A stretch of DNA of 64,000 nucleotides from Pogona vitticeps. Taxonomy: Eukaryota > Chordata > Lepidosauria > Squamata > Agamidae. The stretch's first letter is position 1, and the number at the start of each line of letters is the position of its first letter. The DNA lies in assembly GCF_051106095.1 (NCBI RefSeq), contig NC_135786.1:87146001-87210000 (forward strand). Reading direction: 5' to 3'. Made by a program: the position numbers and the translations under genes. Shown in pieces: positions 49,200-61,900 of this stretch. The notes below the pieces were generated by a model. It was not told the origin of the DNA. It saw only the letters and a program-made list of their open reading frames with translations, and made no database searches.

Positions 49200-51131
49200 T
49201 CAATAAGCTGAATTGAGCCCAGAAACAAACTGGCAGCTATTAATATATCATTTTTGTGGCGCTTCATAATGTCAGAGATATGCCAGCTTTAAGAAGTTGT
49301 TTTATTCATATTTAATTTCTACTGCTGCCTTTGTAAGATTATTAGATAAATTGTGTTTTCCATACATTGATTATACTTCTAGTGTTTTTTATGATTTATC
49401 CTCTTCTTCAATTTGTGTCCTTCACTCCATTCTTCTTGCTTAATTTTTAGTCTCTCCCATGCCTTTTTCTTAAACTGCAGCCTGCAACCCCATCAAGATG
49501 CTTTTTATGTTGTTGACATCAGTTGCCCTTTTACTTTACTCTCAGACAGGAAGAAAGATGGCTGCACCATATTCAGGTCCTGGAACCCAGTTCTGACATG
49601 TTAACTCTGTAGTACAAAATTGACTACCCATTTCCCCCATCCCCACTCCTTACAGGAATTCCATCTGGTATGTTTAACTCCTCTTTCTCATACTTGGGAC
49701 AAAGCAGTGGTGCTTATGTGCTTTGAAACTGCAGTTTAGCAATGCTCCATAGGAGGAAGACAGAGAAATCTGAGGTACACAGAAGTCGCACACATCTGTT
49801 ATTTCCATCGCAGTGCTCTTGTTAGTTTTGCTGCTCTCCTATATGTATATAATATTACAACATAGTGGCTGAAATCATGTTGTGCTACTCTGCTGGGCAT
49901 AAATTATGATGACATCATCATCCAGTGATGTTAATCTTTACTTTAAAGCTTTTCCCCCCATGTCAGGTTCAGGTTCTGAAGCCACCTATGGATCACTTGA
50001 TTTGAGGAAGCCTTGGGATGGAGGGGGATGAGCCTTTAATATTGGAAAACTGCCAATAAAAAATCTAGACAGTAGTCCCAAGGCAGAGGAAGGGTGCCTG
50101 GCAGCAGCAAAAATAATTTTACAGTATTTTCTTTAATTAAGAAAAAAAATCCAGAAAAAAATGCCAAAAAAAAGAAAGGAAAGGACTCCAAGATGGAAAC
50201 ATGGCAGGCAGACATCCAAGATGAGAGCACCAGACATCAGCATACAGTAATACCACGAGGAACAGCTAGAGCACTCATCACTGTGTTCCTGGTCCTTGCA
50301 CATATTCAAAATTCCCACTCCCCTTGGACCTTTTGATCAGCTGTCAGCAGCCCTCATGTTATTGGATGAAAAAATTCCCAAGTGATTTGACAGGCAAAAT
50401 GTATCATGGCATTGGAGGGTTACATAAGGGGCGGAACATGAAAGAAACAGGAAACTTGGTGTATCTCTCTTTTGTGAACATTAATAATTTGTGTTTAGAT
50501 GTTCTTTTTCAGCAGTCATCAAAAGAATACGGATTACATGTAAATAATCCCCTTTTGTGTGTGTGTGTGTTTTCAATTTTTAATTTTCCTTATAAAGGTA
50601 GGGTAAGGTAAGGGGCAGCTGGGATAGGGTTAACCCTTGGAGGGTGTGTACTTGAACGGATACATTACAAATCAATATTTTTCATAGTAAGTCTATACAT
50701 TCTCTTCTAGTAATTTCCACATATCAGAAAGAAATATAAACAGTGAGCGAGAGGAAAAAAATCAAATTTAGACAAATATGTTGTTATTATAATGATTGAT
50801 TATGTAGCTGATAGTCTTTATCCATCATTTATTCTGTCTCTTCTGCAGCCATACAGATAACTATGTATCAGTGCATTATTCTATCTACCTTGTACCCTTG
50901 TGTGTTTTGAGCCTTTTGTTTAGATAGAAAAAGCCCATCCTTACCTATGTCTGTCATCTCAGAACAGAAAACACAGGATTTGTCAGTATCCCAGCACAAT
51001 TGTTATTTTTTAAATTTATTTCTTTAATTCATGTCATATTATCTCCTATCTCATATTTTATCTCGTACTGTATTAAGACTGTAAGTGCTAACAGATGATA
51101 GGATTTTTAAACTATCTTTTAATGTATTTAG
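49200..51131. other. No gene recognised; expected site of SPATA1 first coding exon
   Basis: The exon at 51132 begins in phase 0 with LLELHVFYV. In human about a dozen codons precede this point in a separate exon. No matching short exon was found by eye here or in 45.7-47 kb. Otherwise the segment is AT-rich and without clear repeats. Confidence 0.4.
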
Positions 51132-54100
51132 CTTTTAGAACTACATGTTTTTTATGTTCCGGAAGAAATATGGAATTTCAAATTGAATACAGTTCCTGTA
51201 GATGACATTAATAGTTTCTTCTCAGCTGGCTTTATAAGGTAAGTAGAACTTAAAGAAGAAACAGCTAGCATGACTTGGAATTTGGTACTTATAGTGACCG
51301 TTTAACAGTTAGCTTGAGCACATGCTTTGGTTTATACGTTTTTCTAAGACCTGAATTGTACCATTTGTGACCCAACGTTTATATGATGATTCCAGCTTTT
51401 AAATAATCCAGAAAGCAGCCACAAGGCACCAAAAATAAGGAGCAGAGTACTTTGTGACGAGCAGGAAATTCTCTGACTCTCTTGTTTTCTGCTGGTACTT
51501 TAGTCAAAATGAACTTCAGATGAAATCTCATAGAGATGAAATATACCTTTCCCCCTGCGGGATGGGAAATAGGTGTTTTGAGAAGGAAAGCAATCCTTTC
51601 CCATTCTGATTCTTTGTTGCTAATTTTGGCCTTTCATCCCTGCTTTCCATTAAAAAAAACCCACCACACCCTATTTGGAACTGTTTCCCAATTGCAGTTG
51701 CATTTTAAAAATTCAAAATTTGTTATGTGTGCAGCCATACCCTTGAGGAGAGATTAGCATATAGTAACAGTGCCATAATTTTTCCTTATTATGGAGGAAA
51801 CCTCTTTGGACAGGTTAGCAGCTTTAACAGAATTTTTTTGTGGGATGGAAATCATAGTGGGTTATTCTAGTGCTGGGAAAATACAGTAACTTATGACAAT
51901 GGTCACTAGTAGGATGAAATAATAATGATTTTAATGAGAAATACAGGACAGCAGAATTTACTGGCAAAGCATAAGAGCTCAGACTGAAAGATGGTAAGTA
52001 AAATTACGTCAGATAAAAATGTTAAGCTGCTTACCAAAGGATTAGCAGATAATAAACCACTTTCCATCATCATCCCATTGTCATATGGGAGATTATGATT
52101 AAACATGCGTATACATTTGGCAAAAGAACTAATAAGCCGTGTGCTTTCAAAAACTAAAGATCAGGTTGAAAATGACAAAGAAATTACTTGCGCCATTTGT
52201 ATCCCTCACCAGTCAATTTACTCAGTTAAAAGACTAAGAATAAACACACTTGTCTCATTGTATTTTTGGTACTCATTTGTTTCTGAAGTTATATGCAGTC
52301 TTTGAGATAGTTTAGACCCAAACAATTTATGGCTTTATAAGTTAGAACCAGCACTTTTAATTGTGCCTGGAGCTGGATTAGCTCTGTGACAGATGGGCTG
52401 CTAATCAGGTAGAATTGCTGGTCCCTTGATAAGACTACAGTTCCCATGTTTTGTTGGGAAGGAGGAGTGATAGTTAAACAAGTTCAGGTCTCTGATGCAG
52501 GTAGATGATGTATAGGATGCTATCCTCTGTGACATGATTTCTAGTCATTTGATTTAGAGCTATAATTTAAGCAGTAGCCTGAACTTCAATTAGATTAGTA
52601 GTCCTACTAAGTTCAGAGACTTTCACCCATGTCGTTACTGTTCCAACAGCATGAATAAGTTAATGTTATTTATTTGTATATCAAAGAAACTATTAGTAGT
52701 GTAATTCATTCATTGCATTATTTATTGTATAATACAATGCTAGGTTGTGAAGAAGAAAATTACTGTCTTAATAATCTCAGAAACTACAGAGAACACCAGT
52801 TTTGCTAGTAGAGATATCACCTAAATGTGGGTATACATGATACAGTATTAGGCATTTCTGCAGAAATAGGCTAAATAGGATTAGTCCCGTGAATAAATAA
52901 GTTTCTGGGACTATACATATTTCCAGGGATGTTGACAAGTCTTTGGTCAAAGTCCTGAGTCTGAGTCTCAGTCATTGCTACCAAGTCCCAAGTCCCTATT
53001 AAAAACAAGCTTCTTCTTTGTGATCTCTTTAAATGCACACTAATAGGTTAATCTGCGCCGCACAGAGATCTCCTGAATATTCTCACCAGACGCACGAATG
53101 GTCTCTCAATGATTCTATATTCCTCTAGCTCTGCGAAAGATGGGGTCTTCCCTAAATAGATGTCTTCCCCATGGCACACAACACCAAATGTGCCCGATAT
53201 TTCTCCAGGGCAGGCAGAGGACCGGACTCTCTTGGCAATGCTCTCATGGCAAGGTGGACCTCGCACCTCCTTTCCCTTTCCCTCCAGTTCCTCTTCTCTT
53301 ACAAACCATCGTCAAGCTGCAGCAGGATTGCGCTAATGCCATCCTCATAGCCCCGTGGTGGCCAAGACAACCATGGTTCACCATGCTTCAGTCGATGGTG
53401 TCTGACACTGTTAGTCTCCCACTCACACCCTGCCTTCTCACTCAACACAAGGGACAGACTTAACATCCCGACCTCCAATCACTCCACCTTACATCCTGGA
53501 GGACCCACCCTCCCTAAACACTATTCCAGCTCATGCAAGGAAACCTTCTACTCAACAGCTTTATGAGTATAAACGGTCTGTATTTGTTAAATTTGCACAT
53601 CAGAAGAACCTTCCTACCAACCCAACTACTCTTCTTGAAGTAATGGCTTCCCTTTCTCATCTTTTTGACTGTCACCTTTCATTATCTACACTTAAGGTTT
53701 ACCTATCAGCAATTGTAGTACACCAACCCAGGGACTCTGATGCTTCCTCGTTATTCAAACATCCGACCTTAAAACAATTTCTACGAGGTGTGGCTAACTT
53801 GTGACCGACCAGGCATGTTCCACTGCCACAATGGTCTTTGCATACCGTTCTCCAACGCCTTACATTACCACCCTTCGAACCTCTCGCAACCTCATCTGAA
53901 CGGCTTCTCTTGTTTAAAGTTTTATTCTTGGTAGCTATCACATCGGCACACAGAGCATCCGAACTTGCAGCTCTGCAAGTGGATCCCCCATTCTTTCAAT
54001 TTCACCCAGACAAAGTCACACTCTACCCCGATATTTCCTTCCTGCCTAAAGTTGTTTCTGATTTCTATATCCATCAGCCTATCGTCTTACCTACCTTCTT

Positions 54101-57100
54101 CCTGCAGCCATTGACATATCTTGAGCGATCCATCTTTTGGATGTCAGGAGAGCCCTAGCATTCTATATGAAAAGAACGGTGCCTTTCCACAAGACTAAGA
54201 GACTGTTTCCATGCATCCACCACATAGGGGAACTCAGATTTCCCTCCAAACTATCTCACGTTGGATTGTCCACACCATATGTCTTGCTTATGAACTTGGA
54301 AAGAAACCGCTACCTCCTGATATTAAGGCACACTCCACCAGAGCAGTGGCTACTTCTACTGCCTTTCCCAAAGGCATACCTGTTCCTGACATATGCAAGG
54401 CTGTTACTTGGTCCACTCCATCAACTTTTGCATCCCACTATTGATTCGATGTGCAGGCCAAGTCGGATGCTGCCTTCAGATGAGCGGCATTGGTTTCTGT
54501 TCTTCTGTGACGTCCCTCCTCCCGTCAGGAAAGCTTGCTAGTCACCCATTAGTGTGCATTCACAGAGACCACAAAGAAGAAAGAGAGGTTACTTACCTGT
54601 AACTCTGGTTCTTCGAGTGGTCATCTGTGAATTCACACTTCCTGCCCATCCTTCCCTCTGTCCGTCACGTCTGTTTATTTTATACAGCGGTGGGCTGACC
54701 ACATGTGTTAGGGGGCGGTCCTGGTGAACACGTGTTTGAGCTCTAGAATATTCCGGAGATCTCTGCGCAGGTGCAGATTAACCCATTAGTGTGAATTCAC
54801 AGATGACCACTCGAAGAACCAGAGTTACAGGTAAGTAACCTCTCTTTTTTTGCCCCAGGAAAAAAGGAGGTGTGGGTGTGTTCCAAGCTGTAAGTCAAGT
54901 CCAAGTCATTGGGGGGGGAACCAAATCGAGCTGCTGGCGCAATTTAAGTCCGACTTGATAGCGAGTCCTGTGACTCAAGTCCCCATCCCTGCATATTTCT
55001 ATCCTTTGTCTCCTATCACACTTTACTGTAAATCCTGGTAGTTTCTGCATTAGAAAATCTTCAATGGTGCCCTTGGGCTCTGAACATTAATGTTCAAGAA
55101 TAGAAACCACATGTAGACATTTCTAGTTTTGGAAGAAAAATTAGTTACTACATGCAAGGATTTCAAGGTTACAGGCCTGTACCCACATACCTGGAATCAA
55201 GTTATACTGGAACTCATTGGGACTTAAATGATGAGTAGATATGGGATTGTACTTTAAGTGTACAAATTTTCTTAACTTGCATTATTTGGACATTTAATAA
55301 AGTTTATAAATATACAGTATTTGGAGGTAATCTGAAAAGAAAATGAAGTCAAGGCAAACAGCTTACTTGATGTCATTCAGTCATCTCTCTCTCCACATTT
55401 TCTTTTTGTTCACTCACCTGCACAACAACAACAACAACAAAATTATCCATCCTCATACAAATGCAACAATGTTGTCTGGTATTGTAGGGTGTCACCTCAC
55501 ATGACATTGAGAACACTGAGAGAGCAGCTTGGTGATTACCTGGGTGAAGACACAGTTGTGGATAAATATATCTTTTTAAAATGTATAGGAAAGAAACTTG
55601 TGGTGGTAAGTTATGCATGTCTTTTCTGCTTACTTCCATAAGAAGGTTACCAAACATAGCTCTATGCTTATCTCCAAATGTTCCCAGTTTAAATGGCATG
55701 TTTAGGTGTAGGTAGTCAGGAGGGTGACATTCATCTAGGATGTGCTTATTAATAATAATTTTGTGCCATCATGTCAATTCCAACCTGTGGTTGCCTTTTT
55801 CAGGATTTTCTAGGTAGAGAATACAAAGAAGAGGTTTGCCATTCCCTTCCCTTCTTCTGAGGCTGCCCTGGGACTGCGCTGCTTGCCCAAGGCTACATAG
55901 GCTGGCTCTTCTCCTTGAATATAAGGTGCAGGATCAAACTTTCAACCTCTAGCTCCATAGCCAGATACCTAAAATAATGAGGCATCTAACCATAGCATTT
56001 GCTTTTATTAAAACCTGAATCATGTCACCATCTTCTCTGCTGAGCTGCAAGCCACTTTGTGACAAGGAAGGTTGGTGTTGTTCTGCTTTCAGTGTACTTA
56101 CTGTTCCTTTTGTTTTCCTGGAACTGGAAAGAAAGTGGCAGAAAGGAAGGAGAAGTGCCTGCTTTGACACAGGGCCCTTTGAAACTGATTCCAAAAGCTC
56201 TTGCCTTAGTTACATCCCATTTGAATCACTGTAATGTGTGCTACACGGGGCTTTGAAAAGTTTTTGCAAAAAAGGGTATAAGGGACCATATCTCCCCATA
56301 TGAGTTTTCATGTGTTTTAATATTTTGAGAAGAGACCTCTCTCTCAATCCCACCGCCTTCTCAGGCATACTTGATGTAGGCATGAGAGAGGGACTTTTCA
56401 GTGGTTGCTCCTAGGCTGTGAAACTCCCATCCACACTAGATTAGGTTGATCCTGTCCCTGCTGTCTATCCATCAACAAATAAAGCCCTTCTTTTTAGGAA
56501 GCTGTTCAACTGCTGCTAGGAACAGATTTTAATGGGGATGTTTTTTAAAAACAATATTTTAAAATGTTTTTCTAAAATGTATAAATGAATTTTATTTAGT
56601 ACTTCTAATGAGGAATATGTTTATATATATACAGTGGTGCCTCGCTTAGCGATCACTCCGTTTAGCGATGAAATCGCTTAGCGACGCTGTTTTTGCGATC
56701 GCAAAAGCAATCACTTTGTGATGTTCCCTATGGGGTATTTTCGCTTTGCGATGATCGGTTCCCTGCGATCGCAAAGCAACCCTTTTCGCACAGCTGATTG
56801 GCGGTTTCAAAATGGCCGAAAAAAACATGGCCACCCACTGTTTTCTGGGATGGATTCCTCGCTTTAGAGGCAGCAAAAATGGTGGCGCTATGGAGGATCT
56901 TCGCTGAACTGTGAGTTTTAAGCCCATAGGAATGCATTAATCACGTTTTAATGCGTTTCTATGGGCTTTTTATTTTCGCATTGCAACGTTTTCGTTCAGC
57001 AGCAATTTCGCTGGAACAAATTAATGTTGCAATGCGAGGCACCACTGTATAAGTTTATTTTTAATTGTTCTCTTATTCATACTGGCTGGATAGCTCAGTA

Positions 57101-58939
57101 CAATATGTTAGGAATCTGGCTATGGAGCCAGAGGTTGAGAATTCAGTTCCCCACTGTGCATTCCAGAACAGCCAGCTTGTGCAGCCTTTGGCAATCTTTT
57201 TTTTGTCTCTATCCTCTATTAAAACCTCCTATTTAAGATCCATAGAAGGCAGTTTGTGGGGGGAAACCTATTTTAATTATTCACAAGGTATTTTAGACTG
57301 TTCCTCAACCAAAAAGACAGAAAATTAAGGTGATATTTTAGAGTTCAATTAAGAGGGGTTTAAAATATATTAAAATTAATTAAAATTAATTAGAATTACC
57401 AAAAAATTAGAGCCAGTAAAATAATGCAAGTAACAAAAGCCATATTAGAATTTGAAAAAGTAAAGAAGAAATTAAAAAACATGTGCATATAAAAAGGTCA
57501 TGACCATCTGGTAGAATTTTCTGTGCTTTATTTGTTCACCAGAAGAGATTGAATAATATTTTCTAAAAACATAATGGGCATGATTTGCTTTATATTAAGA
57601 AATTGTAATAATATACACATTGAAAGATATTTTAATAATGTTGCTATTGTTGTTATTTTCCAAGGTAAAAGCAAAACAAGAGACAGAACTGAAGCTCAAA
57701 TCATTTGCTCCTCCATATGTATGTATATTGTTGCATTAATTTTAAAAGCAAATTCAGACTGAGTAAGTTTAAGGGTCCACTCATGCCACTTAAAATTAAC
57801 ATGTTTTATGTTTCAGGCATTTAACCCAGAACTGTATTTGTTACCAGGAGTAGAAAGCATTTATTCATCATCAACAACAACTCCAGAAAGATATCACAAT
57901 AATACAGAATACTTGTTGGGCTATACACCAAACAGTTTAGTTGTTCCAAATCCTGAAGTTGCTGGGAATCCAAAACGTTTGGGAAGTTCTTTGAAAAGTC
58001 ATCTCAAGCAGGAAAAGGGGGATTTGTATGGATTGAATGCAACTGAGCAGGAAAGTTTAACAGGTCAACACATTCAGCTGGGCTCCGACCAGAAAGAGAA
58101 TGAAAAGATTCAAGAAAAATATAGTTCAGAAACAAAAGGTGAGATATTTAACAAGGAAAAGTTACAAAAGCTGTTTCTAATGATCAAATTCAGACCAAAT
58201 TATAATGAAAGTGGAGTCATTTAATTCACTCTTTCTTGTTTTCATTTTCAATTACTTCCATTCCAGTAAGAATTCTACTAAATTTAAGATGGCCAGGCTG
58301 AAGATGATAGCCTAACTTATTTTTCCATAATCAAGGCTTGGAGCCTGTTGTGTCAAGATTCAGGAATGAGCCACTTGTTTCCTACCACTACTACACCTTA
58401 ACTGGAAGGGAAGCAAATAGTCCATCACAAAATTTCTGAACCTAGCCACTATTTCCCTGCTCATACACATGATGCTAGCAGGTTTCCTTGCCTTAGGGCA
58501 TGGTTACATATTAAAAAAAACCCTTTTCTTTTGAATCTGGTTTAGCTTATTTGAAATCAATTTCAAAATTTCTGACTATACAACACACAGGCAAGCATGG
58601 ACACTTGGCAGTGAGAGGGTCATTTTAAATCATTGGTGGAATTGATTTAATTTGAATCATTCTGGCATAGGCAAATGCCTCTGTTGGTGTAAATTGAGAT
58701 TGTGGGATTTGTAAAGGAAGGGATGCCAAGATCACAGTTTTGGGCTGCAGGGAAACCTTGCAGTCCAGTCAGAGAGAGAAAGGTTGGGTGAGGGAAAGCA
58801 CTCCCTGCTTCACAAACCCAGAAGCTGCCAATCTTGTTAATTTTTCTGTTCAATTTCTCTTTGCTACTCACTGGTGTGTCTTCCCTCTCACCAGTCCCAG
58901 CTGTTGGTTCTGTCACTCCCTCTCCTTCACCCCCCCTCT

Positions 58940-58992
<53 letters not shown>

Positions 58993-61900
58993 TTCCTGTT
59001 TGTGTGTTGGGCTGCAGGGAAACCTTCCAGCTTGATCTTTTAATTTCTTTTTTATCTGTCATACTGAACTAGTACTATGCCAGATGGCAAGAAATAAAAA
59101 TAAATAAATATCACCATGGCAGAAAGCAGTGGCTAGTGACTATGATAGGCTGCTAGTACAAGAGCAGAAGAGCACAGGACAAAGCCTCAAATACAACAAT
59201 TTTAAAAGCCCAAGTAGCCCCCTCAAACAATATAGAACACTATTTAAACATGGATTAAATTTTTCCCAAGAGGATGCATACACATAACTACCACATGAGT
59301 TTAAAATTTCAAAAACCTCTTTTCATCTCCCAATTCATTTTTATAGTGAAACCATGACCTTTGATTAGATGTAGTTCACAGTTGAAAATCTGTATGTTTA
59401 TGTATACTGAATTCGTATTTATAAAATAAAATTTAGCAGCTTAGAGCAAAACACAATTTAAAAGTTCAGATTAATTTCATACATTAAAACCAAAATTATA
59501 TGGTTATATATGATGATTCATAATAAGCTGTCATCTTCTAAATCTGTGGTCCCCAACCTTTTACGAACTGCAGACAGTTTGGGGGGCAGAGTCCATGCGT
59601 GGGGGGCCCATGCACCTCCTGCTTGTGGGTGGGCATGGCATGCATGCGCGGGGCGCTCGCAGGTGAGTGGGGCATGCTCGTGGATTGGCATGGCATGCTC
59701 ACGGGTGAGTGGGGCGTGCTCGTGCAGGTCGGTGGGGCACCTGTACCTGCAGGTGGGCGGGCCGTGTGTACATGTAGGTGTGTGTGTGGGGGGAGTGCGT
59801 GCGGGGAGGCAAGAGATCTGTCTCCTCGGCCTGGTCCTGCGAAGGCCACAGACTGGCAGTGGACCGGGGGTTGGGAACCCCTGCTCCAAATTACTCAATA
59901 TATGTAGCTATATGTATCTAAATATGCGCTTGTGTACATTGTCCACTAGGAGAAAACACCTGTAACACAGGCCAAGGAGAGTCTATTACATCTCTATCTG
60001 TACCACATGATTTAACTGTTGCAAGCCACAACTCTGACAGAAAACCAAGATCAGAGAAAATACATCTGAGAATGCCTCTCAGCCAAACTCAAGAAAGATC
60101 TTATACTTCCAGGAAAGAAGAGAAGTACAGTAAACCTGCTACAACTCTCGACGTAAATCTGAACCACGAGCAAGAGGAAAATAATCTGATTCAAGTACAT
60201 CACCTTCCACAGAAAACAAAAGGTATCAGTCACTAAGAATTTTGTTCATGTTTATTAAATAATAAAAGTCTCTTGTAACCCGTGACACTGGGCCCAGAAG
60301 CCCAGTGAGATCATCTTTATTGACAGTAAACATAGCTAACCTCAAAAGGAGACCTCATTAGAAGCCAAGACTGGCCAATTTGACTTTGATGACACCACAC
60401 GAAACGTTAAAAGATGTGATCCATGCAACAGTAGATTGGAAGCTTATGTCCTGCCTGCATCCAGTGTCTGGCTCTTTACAAATCACTTGTGTTGTAGGGC
60501 TGGACAAACCTTTTTTTTCAGCAGTTTGTACAACATTTTTCAAATCTTAGGGTCTTCGTACTTTTTAGTGACTGCATTCTGGCTGTGAGCCAACTGACAA
60601 CTGTCAGTAACTAGCTTTTCTCCACTTTGATAGCTTACATTTTTACTTCAAGTAAAATGCAGAATTTGTACTGTCTCCTTGCCTTACATTTAAACCAGAT
60701 CTAATATGAAGAATTGCCATATTTTTGTATAGCGAAGGGTTTACTCAGCACTTGTTGTTTGGACAAATACAGGATGTGTCGTTTCATTTAAAACACAGAG
60801 AGGCTTATAAGTTTGCGTGAGTTTCAGAACTTTTAAAAAGCCAGTTCATTTTCCCATTTCTGAATTGCACTGATTGTAGCTTACAATGACACTCAAATCA
60901 GACAAACCAGCTACTTCTAGTGCTACTAATAATGATTATGTGCTGTCAAGTCAGTTCTGACTTACAGTATCCCTTCCAAAGGTTTCTAGGTATAAAATGC
61001 TCAGAAGTGGTTTATCAATCCTTTCTGGTGGTGCTTTGGATTGTGCAATTACCCAGAGCCACACAGATGGCAGGGCGCATAATCCCATCAGCCACACACA
61101 CTCTGTGTGATCTCAGCTGGCTGCTCTTCTAGGAGGCATAGTCGGGATTCGGACTGTTGATTCCTGACTCCACAGCCTACCAAATGAGCTATAACAGCTC
61201 TTTAGGGGAAAAGAATATATCACAATTTGAAACTTTGTTTTGAAGCAGATTTTCAAACCATGGTTTAGAGTTCTATAGCAACCATAGTAACCTGATTAAT
61301 AATCACAGCAAACTATGGTTAAAGCAAGCTGGCAATGGATTATGGGATTGCACATATGAGGGCAAAAGGATTGTGGATCCCTACAGAAAATTCATAAACA
61401 TCAATACTTGGTTTTGAACAGTCATTTGAATGGAGTCAGACAATAGCTCTATTCAGTTTTTAGGAAACTGTATATACTTAGTACAGTATCAGGAAAGAGG
61501 AGTGCTCTAATGCCACCTGCTGTCTTTCCAGTTGCTTTCCTAAACGATAACTGATGAGTCGGATGAAAAGAGACTGTCTGTGTGAGGTCTTCACATTAGG
61601 CAGGACTCAGAAAAATTAGATTCTTGGCTGACTTACAGAGCCCCCCCCCCCCATGTCAGAGTCTCTCATCTTCAAGTTCATTGCTATCCCCATACTGAAA
61701 TAGGGCAGAGCCAGACTACCCTTCTCTGTATGTAAACATAGTTTTGAATAAAGTGCCTAAACTTCATTTCATGGAAGTTAGCAGGTTCAGGTGTAAGGTA
61801 TTTTTGAGATTCCTTCAGTTCTCCAATTTTGTTTGTACTTCCTTTAGTGATTCTATAGGAAAGCAGATATTTTCCACCAAACCATTATTTTTATTTGGCA

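Noticed and set aside
50094-50336. 80-codon frame with a lysine-rich stretch as a candidate SPATA1 first exon
   Set aside because: It does not resemble the known SPATA1 N-terminus and has no convincing donor site in the right phase.
59510-59965. 151-codon plus and 126-codon minus frames rich in G, H, T and P
   Set aside because: They arise from GC-rich tandem units inside a hAT-type MITE. Only the real SPATA1 exon at 59950 overlaps the end.
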